Translations under genes and position numbers: made by a program | In this document: piece after piece, positions 1 through 8,159 of the stretch | Numbering within the stretch: position 1 is the first letter of the stretch | Layout of the letters: each line of letters opens with the position of its first letter | Notes under the pieces: model-generated | Database searches by the model: none | Seen by the model: the letters and a program-made list of their open reading frames with translations, nothing else | Told to the model about the DNA's origin: nothing | Source: Chloroflexi bacterium UBA4736 | GTDB lineage: Bacteria > Chloroflexota > Dormibacteria > Dormibacterales > Dormibacteraceae | Direction of reading: 5' to 3' | Assembly: GCA_002404015.1 (NCBI GenBank) | Contig: DHIW01000038.1 | Span: 1-41,062 of the forward strand | DNA length: 41,062 nt

Positions 1-2
1 GC

Positions 3-89
3 AAGAAGCTGATCGAGATCATGCACTCGCGCCAGGTCATCGAACGCCCCAAAGAGGAGCTGCTGGACCCCGCCAACCTCACGGGTTAG
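3..89 (+). CDS. C-terminal end of an unidentified protein (partial)
   Basis: The third frame is open from the window edge to a TAG at 87-89 and gives a 28-residue tail that starts KKLIEIMHSR and ends LLDPANLTG. The mixed charged and hydrophobic composition looks like a real protein end, and the next gene begins 63 bases later on the same strand. I do not recognise the family from this short tail. The identity depends on sequence outside the window. Confidence 0.5.
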   Translation, partial: KKLIEIMHSRQVIERPKEELLDPANLTG

Positions 90-133
90 GCTCGCGCGCT
101 GAAGCGCCGGCTGGTCGCCGTCTTTTAACATGC

Positions 134-171
134 TAATATTCGCTGTGAGCAGATGCCTTTCGCTCACAGTG
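134..171 (+). promoter_or_regulatory. Promoter -10 and paired ClgR-box-like operator
   Basis: A good -10 hexamer, TAATAT, sits at 134-139; the -35 region is weak. Just downstream are two near copies of the element recalled for actinobacterial ClgR (CGCYNANRGCG): CGCTGTGAGCA at 141-151 and CGCTCACAGTG at 161-171. Together they form a perfect inverted repeat, CTGTGAGC (143-150) and GCTCACAG (162-169). The position over the transcription start suggests autoregulation by the HTH protein encoded next. The operator role is inferred. Confidence 0.5.
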
Positions 172-578
172 AAACACCAGACCACGTGCGGACCACCTTG
201 GGGGCCATCATCCGGCGGCTCAGGGAAACGGCCGAGCGGTCGTTGGGCGACGTGGCCCACCCGGCCGGCGTCTCGCTCGGCTTCCTCTCGGAAGTGGAGC
301 GCGGCCGCAAGGATGTCTCCACCGACAAGCTGCTGCGCATCTGCCAGGCCCTCGACACCACCATCGCTGACGTCTACCTGGAGCTGGCCCGGGAGCTGGG
401 CGCCCAGGTCGATCCGATCTGGGCCGTGTCGCCGGAGGCCGACCCCCGCCTCCAGCTGCGGCGCGCCGCTCGCGTCCTCGGCAGCGAGGCCCTGCGCAGC
501 GTGGCCCAGTTCAGCGCCTACCTGGCCATGACCCAGGACCAGCTGCCGCCCCGCCGCCGCATCGGGTTCCTTTTGTGA
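153..578 (+). CDS. XRE-family HTH regulator, ClgR-like
   Basis: The protein has 141 residues. Residues about 13-70 form a Cro/CI-type helix-turn-helix; the stretch [16 protein letters not shown] matches the recognition region of ClgR, the actinobacterial activator of clp protease genes. The remaining 70 residues are unassigned and include a basic end ([10 protein letters not shown]). The gene lies 10 bases before clpP, which is the classical ClgR target, so a regulator-target operon is likely. The ATG at 153 lies inside the operator palindrome; the GTG at 186, nearer the HTH domain, is an alternative start. The HTH family is certain; ClgR orthology is inferred from motif and neighbour. Confidence 0.8.
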   Translation: MPFAHSETPDHVRTTLGAIIRRLRETAERSLGDVAHPAGVSLGFLSEVERGRKDVSTDKLLRICQALDTTIADVYLELARELGAQVDPIWAVSPEADPRLQLRRAARVLGSEALRSVAQFSAYLAMTQDQLPPRRRIGFLL

Positions 579-588
579 GCGTGGCCTG

Positions 589-1164
589 ATGGTGCCGATG
601 GTGGTGGAGACCACGAGTCGCGGCGAGCGCGCCTACGACATCTACTCGCGCCTCCTGCGCGACCGCATCATCTTCGTGGGCGGCGTGATCGACGATGAGA
701 TGGCCAACTCGGTCGTCGCCCAGCTGCTCTTCCTGGCCGCCGAGGATGCGGAGAAGGACATCTCCATCTACATCAACAGCCCGGGCGGCTCGGCCACCTC
801 CTCACTCTCGATGTACGATGCCATGCAGTACGTGGCGCCGGATGTCTCCACGCTCTGCACCGGCATGGCCGCCAGCGGCGGCTCCCTGCTGCTCGCCGGC
901 GGCGCTCCCGGCAAGCGCTTCTCCCTGCCCCACTCCCAGATGCTCATCCACCAGCCCTGGGCGAGCGGGATGCAGGGCCAGGCCACCGACCTGGAGATCC
1001 AGGCGCGGGAGATCCTGCGCCAGCGGGCAGACCTGGTGCGGATCTACTCCAAGCACTGCGGGCGGCCCCTCGAGCAGGTCGAGCGGGACCTCGAGCGCGA
1101 CTACTTCATGACCCCCCAACAGGCCCTCGAGTGGGGCCTGATCGACTCGGTCATCGAGCACTAG
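589..1164 (+). CDS. clpP: ATP-dependent Clp protease proteolytic subunit ClpP
   Basis: The 191-residue length is normal for this serine peptidase, which assembles as a tetradecamer and degrades proteins delivered by Clp ATPases in the cytoplasm. The catalytic triad is visible: Ser96 in GMAASGGS, His121 in LIHQP and Asp171 in ERDYFM. The INSPGG loop is present near residues 62-67. The nucleophile motif departs from the usual GQAASMGA, replacing Gln with Met and Met with Gly, so this may be a paralogue of the main ClpP. No prepeptide is evident. It follows the ClgR-like gene by 10 bases and is followed after 2 bases by an epimerase gene, so translation of the three may be coupled. Confidence 0.95.
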   Translation: MVPMVVETTSRGERAYDIYSRLLRDRIIFVGGVIDDEMANSVVAQLLFLAAEDAEKDISIYINSPGGSATSSLSMYDAMQYVAPDVSTLCTGMAASGGSLLLAGGAPGKRFSLPHSQMLIHQPWASGMQGQATDLEIQAREILRQRADLVRIYSKHCGRPLEQVERDLERDYFMTPQQALEWGLIDSVIEH

Positions 1165-1166
1165 CG

Positions 1167-2129
1167 TTGCGGGTCGTCGTCCTGGGCGGGACCCGCTTCA
1201 TCGGCCGGGCGATCGTCGAGGAGCTGGCCGCCACCGACCACCAGCTGCTGCTGGTACACAGGGGCGAGACGGAGCCGTCCGATCTGCCCAAGGCTGAGCA
1301 CCTGCACGTCGAGCGGGCGGCGCTGTCGAGCCGGAGGGCGGACCTGGCCGCCTTCAAGCCGGACGCCCTGGTCGACTGCCGGGCCCTGAGTAGGGCCGAC
1401 GCCCGGTCGGTGCTCGACGCGGCGCCGAAGGACATCCGCCTCCTGGTGCTCTCGAGCATGGACGTCTACCGGGCGTTCGGCGCCGTCCTCAACGAGCAGG
1501 AGACGGACGGGGTGCCTCTGGACGAGGAGTCCCCCGTCCGCCTGCACCGCTACCCGTACGCCGAGCGCATGCCCGACTACGACAAGCTCGACGTCGAGGA
1601 GGACTTCCTGGCTGCGGGCGCGACGGTGCTCCGGCTGCCGATGGTCTACGGCGAGCACGACTACCAGCGGCGCGAGGAGTTCATCCTCCGCCGGGTCCGG
1701 GCCGGCCGGCTCCAGATCCCTTTCGGCGCGGGCACCTGGCTGCCGACCCGCGGCTACGTCCGCGACGTGGCGCGCGCCGTGCGGATGGCGCTGGCGACGC
1801 CCGCGGCGGCCGGTGAGGTCTTCAACATCGCGGAGAGGCGCACCTCGACGGTTCGGCTGTGGGCGAGGCGGATCCTGGAGGCCGCCGGCTTCAATGCCGA
1901 TCTGATCCGGGTCCCCGACGCACTGCTGCCGGCCGACCTCCGCCAGACCGGAAACATGAGCCAGCACATCGTGGCCTCGGCCGCCAAGGCCCGCCTGATC
2001 CTCGGCTGGACCGACTCCGACCCCGTCGCTGTGCTGCGGACGACGGTGGCCTGGCACCTGGCGAACCCTCCCGAGGAAGAGGACCCCGGCTTCGATGCGG
2101 ACGACGAGGCGCTCGCCGCGGCGGAGTAA
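1167..2129 (+). CDS. NAD-dependent epimerase/dehydratase family protein
   Basis: An extended SDR-type protein of about 320 residues. The N-terminus RVVVLGGTRFIGRAI is a Rossmann dinucleotide fold with the GGTxFIG signature. MVYGEHD and the C-terminal substrate-binding half also match nucleotide-sugar epimerase or isoflavone-reductase-like relatives. The TTG at 1167 puts the Rossmann strand at the very N-terminus, as the family requires, and lies two bases after the clpP stop. The canonical YxxxK active site is not obvious; PYAERMPDYDK near residue 130 is the nearest match. The substrate cannot be assigned. The acidic tail (EEEDPGFDADDE) is unusual. Confidence 0.85.
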   Translation: MRVVVLGGTRFIGRAIVEELAATDHQLLLVHRGETEPSDLPKAEHLHVERAALSSRRADLAAFKPDALVDCRALSRADARSVLDAAPKDIRLLVLSSMDVYRAFGAVLNEQETDGVPLDEESPVRLHRYPYAERMPDYDKLDVEEDFLAAGATVLRLPMVYGEHDYQRREEFILRRVRAGRLQIPFGAGTWLPTRGYVRDVARAVRMALATPAAAGEVFNIAERRTSTVRLWARRILEAAGFNADLIRVPDALLPADLRQTGNMSQHIVASAAKARLILGWTDSDPVAVLRTTVAWHLANPPEEEDPGFDADDEALAAAE

Positions 2130-2141
2130 CCTTGGCGCGAG

Positions 2142-4973
2142 TTGTCGCGCCGGTTTCCTCCCTTCGACCCCTTCGACCGCGGCCCTTTCGACAGGCAGAT
2201 CCAGCAGATCCAGATCCCGAGGCCACCGCGCCGATTCTGGCTGGGGGTGGGGCTTTTCGGGTTGGCGCTGCTCATCCTGCTCATCACGGCACCCCTGGTT
2301 TCCTTCTGGACCGAGACCCAGTGGTACGACGCCCTCGGGCTGCGCTCGGTCTATCTGACCCGGGTCGGCCTGCAGGCCTGGCTGTTCTTCGGGAGCCTGA
2401 TCGTCGCCTTCGCCTTCGCCGCGATCAATGCGGCTATCACCCTCCGCCACCGGGCGGGTCCCTCGCTGCGGGCGGTGGGCATCCGAACCCGGGTGTACCG
2501 GAGCGGGCTGGGGGTCGTGAGCGCCGGCGCGGCCGGGCTAATCGCGCTGATCCTGTCCGGCGGGGCCGGCGCCCAGTGGCAGGCCTTCGCGCTCTTCATG
2601 CACTCCTCCGCCTCGGGCGTCAAAGACCCGCTCTACGGGATGGACGTCAGCTTCTACCTGATGACGCTGCCCTTCCTGCACATCGGTCTGGACTGGCTGT
2701 TGGGCCTGGTCTTCATGTCCGCCCTGCTGTCCGCCGTCCTCTACACGTGGCGAGGCGACACCTTCGACCTCCGGTTGGCGGCGGGCGCCATCGCGCACCT
2801 CTCGGTCCTCGCCGCGCTGCTGGCGTTCATCCTGGCCGCCAACAACTTCCTCGGCCGCTACGACCTGCTCTACCAGCACAACGGCTTCGTCTGGGGCGCC
2901 GGCTACACCGACGTCAACGTGCGGGCGCCGCTGGCCGTCGGCCGCGCCGTTCTCGTCGCGGTCCTCGGCCTGCTCCTGCTGGCCAACGTGGTGCTGCGCC
3001 GGCTCTGGCTGCCCCCCGCCGTCGTCGCGGCCTGGGTCCTGCTGGCCCTCTTCGCCAACGTCTACCCGGCCGGGGTCCAGCGGATCAGCGTGCAGCCCTC
3101 CGAGATAAGCCAGGAACGGCCCTACATCCTGCGCGAGATCCAGGGCACCCGCCAGGCCTACGGGCTCCAGAACGTGACCACCCAGCAGTTCGCCGGGAAC
3201 CCCCAGCTCACGGCTCAGGCCGTGCAGGACGACCAGGCCACCGTCGACAACCTTCGGCTCTGGGACACGGCCCAGCTAAAGGACGTTTACGACCAGCTGC
3301 AGACGATCCGGACGTACTACACGTTCAACGACATCGACGTGGACCGTTACGCGGTCGCCGGCAAGACCACCCAGGTCTGGATATCGGCCCGGGAGCTCGC
3401 GCCCGACAAGCTGCAGCAGCAGGCCCAGAGCTGGGTCAACCAGAAGCTGGAGTTCACGCACGGCTACGGCCTCGCCGCGAGCCCGGTCAGCGTGGTCGCG
3501 GGAGAGGGGCTGCCTGCCTTCGTGGCCCAGGACATCCCCCCCGCCGGACCCCTGACGATCTCCCGGCCGCAGATCTACTTTGGCGAGCTGGGGACCAGCT
3601 ACGTGCTGGCGCCGTCCGCCCAGGCCGAGTTCGACTACCCCAAGGGCGCCGACAACGTGCGGACCACGTACAGCGGCAGCCACGGGGTCCAGATGGCTGG
3701 CTTCAACAAGACCCTTTGGTCGCTCAAAACAGGTGACTTCAACCTGCTCGTGTCACCGCAGGTCCAGGACCGGACGGAGATCCTCTATCGCCGCAACATC
3801 AGGGACCGGGTCAGCGAGATCGCACCCTTCCTGACCCTCGACCAGGACCCCTACATCGTCGACGCCGACGGCAAGCTCTACTGGGTCATGGACGCGTACA
3901 CCACCGCCTCGACGTACCCCTACGCGCAGGCCGACGAGAACAGCGGTTTGGGCGAGAACTACATCCGGAACTCGGTCAAGGTCGTCGTCGACGCCTACGA
4001 GGGCACCGTCGACTTCTACGTCGCGGACTCCAAGGACCCCCTAATCCGGGGCTACCAGGCGACCTTCCCGACGATGTTCAAGCCGCTCTCGGCCATGCCC
4101 GCCAGCCTGCGCCAGCACCTGCGGGTGCCCGAGGACCTCTTCAAGATCCAGACCGACGTCTACCGGACATACCACATGGACGACCCGTCGACGTTCTACA
4201 ACCGCGAGGACGTCTGGGACATCCCGGCGGAGCAGCGCGGCCCCAACACCCAGCTTCAGAACCTGCAGCCGTACTACGTGACGATGCGGCTGCCCGGCCA
4301 GTCCCAGCCGGAGTACCTGCTGATCATGCCGTTCACGCCATTCCACAAGCAGAACATGGTCGGCTGGCTGGCCGCCCGCAACGACGGTGCCAACTACGGC
4401 CAGCTGGTCGCTTACGTTCTGCCGAAGGACCGGACGGTCTTCGGTCCCCAGCAGATCGCCAATCGCATCAACCAGACGCCCGCGATCTCGACCGACTTCA
4501 CGCTCCTCAACCAGAACGGCTCCCAGGTCATCCTGGGCAACCTGCTGGTGGTCCCGGTCGGGGACAGCTTCCTGTACTTCCAGCCCTTCTACCTGCGGGC
4601 GACAGGGACCACCAGCATCCCCGAGCTGAAGCGCGTCATCCTGGCCGACGCCACCAACGTGGCCTACCAGGACACCCTCCAGAAGGCGCTGGACCAGCTC
4701 GTCGGCCAACCAGTCGCCCCCCTGCCCTCCGGGGGCACGGGTACGCCCACGCCCGGGCCGGGTGGCAGCAACCCCCAGATCGCGCAGCTGGCGCAGCAGG
4801 CCCTTCAGCACTACAACCTTGCCCAGGACGCGCTGAAACGGGGCGACTTCGCCACCTACGGGAGCGAGATGCAGCAGGTGGGCACGCTCCTGCAGCAGAT
4901 CAACCAGCTCCAGTCGGGCACGACCCCGTCGCCCACGGCGTCGCCGACGCCGAGACCGAGCGCGTCGCCGTGA
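2142..4973 (+). CDS. UPF0182 family large membrane protein
   Basis: A 943-residue protein whose N-terminal third carries about seven hydrophobic segments, including FWLGVGLFGLALLILLITAP, and whose remainder is a long hydrophilic, probably extracytoplasmic domain. The pattern WYDALGL after the first membrane segment, the RPYILREI and YTFNDIDVDRY motifs and the overall length match UPF0182 (COG1615), known from Actinobacteria and Cyanobacteria but without an assigned function. The C-terminus ends in a Pro/Thr/Ser-rich linker (TPSPTASPTPRPSASP). Start is TTG at 2142, 12 bases after the epimerase stop. The 3' end converges on pcm with only 14 bases between the stops. Confidence 0.93.
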   Translation: MSRRFPPFDPFDRGPFDRQIQQIQIPRPPRRFWLGVGLFGLALLILLITAPLVSFWTETQWYDALGLRSVYLTRVGLQAWLFFGSLIVAFAFAAINAAITLRHRAGPSLRAVGIRTRVYRSGLGVVSAGAAGLIALILSGGAGAQWQAFALFMHSSASGVKDPLYGMDVSFYLMTLPFLHIGLDWLLGLVFMSALLSAVLYTWRGDTFDLRLAAGAIAHLSVLAALLAFILAANNFLGRYDLLYQHNGFVWGAGYTDVNVRAPLAVGRAVLVAVLGLLLLANVVLRRLWLPPAVVAAWVLLALFANVYPAGVQRISVQPSEISQERPYILREIQGTRQAYGLQNVTTQQFAGNPQLTAQAVQDDQATVDNLRLWDTAQLKDVYDQLQTIRTYYTFNDIDVDRYAVAGKTTQVWISARELAPDKLQQQAQSWVNQKLEFTHGYGLAASPVSVVAGEGLPAFVAQDIPPAGPLTISRPQIYFGELGTSYVLAPSAQAEFDYPKGADNVRTTYSGSHGVQMAGFNKTLWSLKTGDFNLLVSPQVQDRTEILYRRNIRDRVSEIAPFLTLDQDPYIVDADGKLYWVMDAYTTASTYPYAQADENSGLGENYIRNSVKVVVDAYEGTVDFYVADSKDPLIRGYQATFPTMFKPLSAMPASLRQHLRVPEDLFKIQTDVYRTYHMDDPSTFYNREDVWDIPAEQRGPNTQLQNLQPYYVTMRLPGQSQPEYLLIMPFTPFHKQNMVGWLAARNDGANYGQLVAYVLPKDRTVFGPQQIANRINQTPAISTDFTLLNQNGSQVILGNLLVVPVGDSFLYFQPFYLRATGTTSIPELKRVILADATNVAYQDTLQKALDQLVGQPVAPLPSGGTGTPTPGPGGSNPQIAQLAQQALQHYNLAQDALKRGDFATYGSEMQQVGTLLQQINQLQSGTTPSPTASPTPRPSASP

Positions 4974-4987
4974 GCGCGTGGCTACCG

Positions 4988-5602
4988 CTAACGGAGTGGG
5001 ACGAAGCGAACCTGGAATAAGGGGACGTCGGTGACGCGCTTTCCCTGGCGCGTCAGGAGCCGCAGCACCTGGTCGTCAGGGCCGCCCACCGGCATGACCA
5101 GCCGGCCGCCGTCGGCGAGCTGCCGGAGCAGGGCGGGCGGCACCTCGGGAGCGGCGCAGGCGACCAGGATCGCCGGGTAGGGCGCCGAGGGCGGCCAGCC
5201 CAGCCTGCCGTCCGCGACGGCGACCGCCACATTCGCGTACCCGAGGCGAGCCAGGTTGGCCTGGGCCAAGGCCGCCAGCTCCGGCTCCAGCTCGAGGCTG
5301 GTGACCCGGCGGCAGAGCCGGGAGAGTACGGCCGCCTGGTATCCGGTCCCGGTGCCCACCTCCAGGGCCACGTCCGATTCTCGCAGTCGCAGCGCCTGCG
5401 TCATCGCCGCCACCACCAGCGGCTGCGAGATCGTCTGCCCAGCCGGGATGGCCAGCGCCCGATCGTCGTACGCGAATCGCCGGGAGCGGGGGCCCAGGAA
5501 TACCTCGCGTGGGACCTCGCCCATCGCGGCCAAAACGCGCTCGTCGTAGATGCCGTGCGGGCGCAGCTGGCGCTCCACCATCCGAGCCCGCTGCCTCTGC
5601 AT
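4988..5602 (-). CDS. pcm: Protein-L-isoaspartate O-methyltransferase
   Basis: PCMT repairs damaged aspartyl and asparaginyl residues by SAM-dependent methylation of L-isoaspartate. The chosen ATG gives 204 residues beginning MQRQRARMVERQLRPHGI, the standard N-terminus of the family; longer upstream translations add unrelated sequence. Motifs seen are PREVFLGP, the SAM-binding loop ALEVGTGTGYQAAVLS, and GGRLVMPVG near the C-terminus. A GAGG sequence just before the ATG may serve as ribosome binding site, although the spacing is short. It is divergent from the phosphoribosyltransferase gene, with about 127 bases between the starts. Confidence 0.93.
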   Translation of the reverse strand: MQRQRARMVERQLRPHGIYDERVLAAMGEVPREVFLGPRSRRFAYDDRALAIPAGQTISQPLVVAAMTQALRLRESDVALEVGTGTGYQAAVLSRLCRRVTSLELEPELAALAQANLARLGYANVAVAVADGRLGWPPSAPYPAILVACAAPEVPPALLRQLADGGRLVMPVGGPDDQVLRLLTRQGKRVTDVPLFQVRFVPLR

Positions 5603-5729
5603 GCCTCGTACAATTGCACCTGACAGGCTCTTGGCGTCCACCCTTCCAGCAAGCGTCCCACCCAGCTGGCGCCGGCCCATAAAGCAGCGCTCGCGGCTGC
5701 TCCGGCGCTCTGGCCCGCCGCACACGCGT

Positions 5730-6635
5730 GTGGCGTTCGCGCACCCCTCGGAGCTCGAGTTCACGCGCTTCCTCGACCACTATCGGATCCGCTGGATCTA
5801 CGAGCCCACCGCCTTCCCGATCGGCTGGGAGGGCGACCGGGTCAGCGAGATGTTCACGCCCGACTTCTACCTGCCGGAGCACGACCTCTACGTCGAGCTT
5901 ACGACGATGAAGCAGAGCCTGGTCACCCCCAAGAACCGCAAGCTGCGGCTGCTGAAAGAGCTCTACCCGGACGTCAAGGTCAAGCTGATGTACCGCAAGG
6001 ACTACGAGCAGCTGCTGGCGCAGGCGGGCTACGCCAACCTCGAGGTCCAGAACATCCGCAAGCAGGACGTCCAGGAGATCCTGATCTCCCCGGTCGAGCT
6101 GGAGACCCGGGTGCGGGCGCTGGGCCGGAAGATCTCGCGAGACTTCCGAGGCCAGTCCATCGTGCTGGTCGGGGTCCTCAAGGGCATCACGTTCTTCCTG
6201 GCCGACCTGGCCCGCCAGGTCACCGTGCCGATGGCGATCGACTACCTGTCGGTCGACCGGTACGCCCGCGGCGGCGAGCACAGCCGGGTGCGGATCGTGC
6301 GCGATCTCGACTACCCCATCCAGGGTCGCCACGTGATCCTGGTGGAAGACGTCGTCAACACCGGGGTGACGCTTGACTTCATCCTCCACTCGCTGGAGCT
6401 GCGCGATCCCGGCTCGATCTCAGTGTGCACGCTGCTCGACCGGCCCAGCCGGCGCCTGGCGGACGTGCCAATCCGCTACATCGGCTTCCAGATTCCCAAT
6501 GACTTCGTGGTCGGTTACGGCCTCGACTTCCGCGAGCTCTACCGCAACCTGCCGTTCATCTGCGTGCTGAAGCCGACGGTCTACGCGCCCGTGGCGGTCG
6601 TCCCCGACGCTCAGCCCGAGCCGATCACCCCGTAG
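5730..6635 (+). CDS. Hypoxanthine phosphoribosyltransferase with nuclease-like N-terminal domain
   Basis: Residues about 116-285 of this 301-residue protein are a hypoxanthine-type phosphoribosyltransferase: the LKG loop (VGVLKGITFF), the PRPP-binding loop LVEDVVNTGVT (204-214), and the C-terminal VGYGLDF hood. This enzyme makes IMP or GMP from PRPP and purine base. Residues about 1-100 are a separate domain with TPDFYLPEHDLYVELT (43-58), resembling the core of the PD-(D/E)xK nuclease fold (Asp45, Glu56), but the usual following Lys is absent, so it is probably not catalytic. Start is uncertain: GTG 5730 precedes the first conserved sequence. The last 25 bases overlap the convergent lipoprotein gene. 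Confidence 0.85.
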   Translation: MAFAHPSELEFTRFLDHYRIRWIYEPTAFPIGWEGDRVSEMFTPDFYLPEHDLYVELTTMKQSLVTPKNRKLRLLKELYPDVKVKLMYRKDYEQLLAQAGYANLEVQNIRKQDVQEILISPVELETRVRALGRKISRDFRGQSIVLVGVLKGITFFLADLARQVTVPMAIDYLSVDRYARGGEHSRVRIVRDLDYPIQGRHVILVEDVVNTGVTLDFILHSLELRDPGSISVCTLLDRPSRRLADVPIRYIGFQIPNDFVVGYGLDFRELYRNLPFICVLKPTVYAPVAVVPDAQPEPITP

Positions 6636-7792
6636 AGGCTCCAGCCAGAGAGGCCCAGACCGGCGTCCAGCGTCTTGACCGCGCCGCTGCTGATGTCGAG
6701 GATCGCGAGAGCCGATTGGTTGGCCGAACGAGCGCCGCTGGCGACCCGGGCGCCGCTCGCATCAACCGCCTGGAGGGGGTGGAACACCACGTGGGAGGCG
6801 TCGATGAAGCCCTCCGGCGCGCCCCCGGGCCTCAGGTTGGTCCGCTTGCCCGAGGCAGCGACGAGGACCATGGGGTCGCCGGCCAGCAGGGCCGCCGCGC
6901 CCGATGGTGCGATGGCGCCGGCCCACGGATAAAAGTTCTGGGACGGGCCCGCCGAGAGCTGCTTCTCCTGGCCTTCCCAGCCGGCCAGCACTGCCGCCGG
7001 CTGGCGGAAACAGAGCGTGCCGGCCGGTCCCGGCAGGCCGCTCGCCAGGAGCAGGGGGGCGCCGCCACCAGGCGCGGTGCTGCAGGCGTCGGCCCTACGG
7101 TCCCCGGTGGTCGCGTCGGCGACGTGGTATCCCAACCCGGCTCCGAACGGGTTGGTCAGCGGATTTTGGGGCCCAAGCGGCGAACCGACACCGATCAGCA
7201 GGAGTCCCGAGCGCGTCCAGCCGACCGGCCACTCCGCGACTGTCGGCGAGCTGAACAGCTCCAGGTGGTTGCCGCCACCGTAGAGGTCTTCGACATACAG
7301 GCTGAGCCCGAGGTAAGTGGGATAGCTCGGTCCCGGGGCGCTGGGGTCGGCCGCCCTGTACCGGAGCACCGCCACGGCGATGCGCTTGTCGTCGGCGCTG
7401 ACGGCGAAGGTGCCCTGGCTGAAGCCGGCCGGCAGCTTGAGAGAGGTGACGAAGCCGGTGTTGCCGAGGCGATCCAGGTAGCGGACGTTGGCGACCCCGT
7501 CGAGGTAGTAGGCGCGTGTGCTGCTGGCGCTGACCCGCGGGACGGCGAAGTTGACGACCTGGCCCAGCGGCGGCATGTTGGCAGTCGCCCGGGCGACAAC
7601 CTGGCCGTCGGCCTGGACCAGCCGGATCGTGAAGCTGGGAGGCGGACCCGCCGGCAGCCCCGCCAGCAAGATGGCCAGGGGCTGCCCAGCGCCGGGCGGA
7701 GGGTTGCTGGCGGCCCCGCTCGCGTGGCCGGATGGCGACGCTGGCCCACAGGCTGCCACCAGCATGGCCAGGACCACGAGCGCACGTCGCAT
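6611..7792 (-). CDS. Secreted lipoprotein of unknown function
   Basis: A 393-residue protein with a classical lipoprotein signal: MRRAL, a hydrophobic stretch, and the lipobox LVAAC with Cys15, followed by a Ser/Gly/Pro-rich linker. The body is rich in beta-type segments (VRYLDRLGNTGFVTSLKLPAG, SADDKRIAVAVLRYRA, GWTRSGLLLIGVGSP) and resembles a WD40/TolB-like propeller. No enzyme motif is visible, so I assign no function. Its stop overlaps the 3' end of the phosphoribosyltransferase gene. Its ATG overlaps by two bases an ATG on the other strand, and a -10-like TACGTT lies 8 bases upstream, as in leaderless genes. Confidence 0.75.
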   Translation of the reverse strand: MRRALVVLAMLVAACGPASPSGHASGAASNPPPGAGQPLAILLAGLPAGPPPSFTIRLVQADGQVVARATANMPPLGQVVNFAVPRVSASSTRAYYLDGVANVRYLDRLGNTGFVTSLKLPAGFSQGTFAVSADDKRIAVAVLRYRAADPSAPGPSYPTYLGLSLYVEDLYGGGNHLELFSSPTVAEWPVGWTRSGLLLIGVGSPLGPQNPLTNPFGAGLGYHVADATTGDRRADACSTAPGGGAPLLLASGLPGPAGTLCFRQPAAVLAGWEGQEKQLSAGPSQNFYPWAGAIAPSGAAALLAGDPMVLVAASGKRTNLRPGGAPEGFIDASHVVFHPLQAVDASGARVASGARSANQSALAILDISSGAVKTLDAGLGLSGWSLYGVIGSG

Positions 7793-7800
7793 GTCGGTGG

Positions 7801-7810
7801 AACGTACATT
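7801..7810. promoter_or_regulatory. Overlapping divergent -10 elements
   Basis: The short gap between two divergent genes holds TACATT (7805-7810) on the plus strand, 7 bases before GTG 7818, and TACGTT (7806-7801) on the minus strand, 8 bases before ATG 7792. Both spacings would put the transcription start at or next to the start codon. No strong -35 is seen in either direction. Assignment is by position and hexamer only. Confidence 0.4.
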
Positions 7811-7817
7811 GCGGGCG

Positions 7818-8159
7818 GTGGGTTCTGAAATCCGGCCGCTGCTGGACTGGATGGCAGGGCAGGGTTTCGAGCGCGTGCGCGGGCCCCTGCTGGAAGGCGT
7901 CGAGCGGCTGCTCGTCGCCGAGCACGCAGCGGTCCACCGAGACCTCCTCGGCGAGCCCTGGTCGCCGCCCCACGCCTACCGCTGGATGCGCTACGAGAGC
8001 CCCGACCCGATCGCCCAGCTGATCGCGGCTGCCCGCCGGCTGGACGCCGAGTGGGGCCCACACTCGGCGGCGCTGGAGGCGTTCCGGCGGGCTCACGCGG
8101 CGGATGTCGCGGCGGCGCTCCGGCTGGCCGGCGAGCTGGGCTATGGGGGCTCCCATTGA
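7818..8159 (+). CDS. Small hypothetical protein
   Basis: A 113-residue soluble protein beginning VGSEIRPLLDWMAGQGFERVRG, with an internal WMRYESPDPIAQLIAAARRLDAEWG helix-rich part. I do not recognise a family. GTG 7818 is preferred because a -10-like TACATT lies 7 bases upstream; ATG 7791 is possible and would overlap the start codon of the divergent lipoprotein gene. Its TGA overlaps the TTG start of the CDF-like gene (TTGA), which suggests translational coupling and a shared role with that transporter-like protein. Confidence 0.65.
   Translation: MGSEIRPLLDWMAGQGFERVRGPLLEGVERLLVAEHAAVHRDLLGEPWSPPHAYRWMRYESPDPIAQLIAAARRLDAEWGPHSAALEAFRRAHAADVAAALRLAGELGYGGSH

Noticed and set aside
1161..2450. 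Long open frame opposite the epimerase gene
   Set aside because: It is antisense to a well-supported gene, is rich in Arg, Pro and Gln as usual for high-GC shadow frames, and shows no known domain.
1859..3736. Long open frame in another phase inside the UPF0182 gene
   Set aside because: The composition (Arg, Gly, Pro and Ala runs) is typical of an out-of-phase reading of GC-rich coding DNA, and the UPF0182 frame is clearly homologous.
5076..6389. Minus-strand open frame across pcm and the phosphoribosyltransferase gene
   Set aside because: It covers two convincing genes in the wrong frame or strand and has no recognisable motif.
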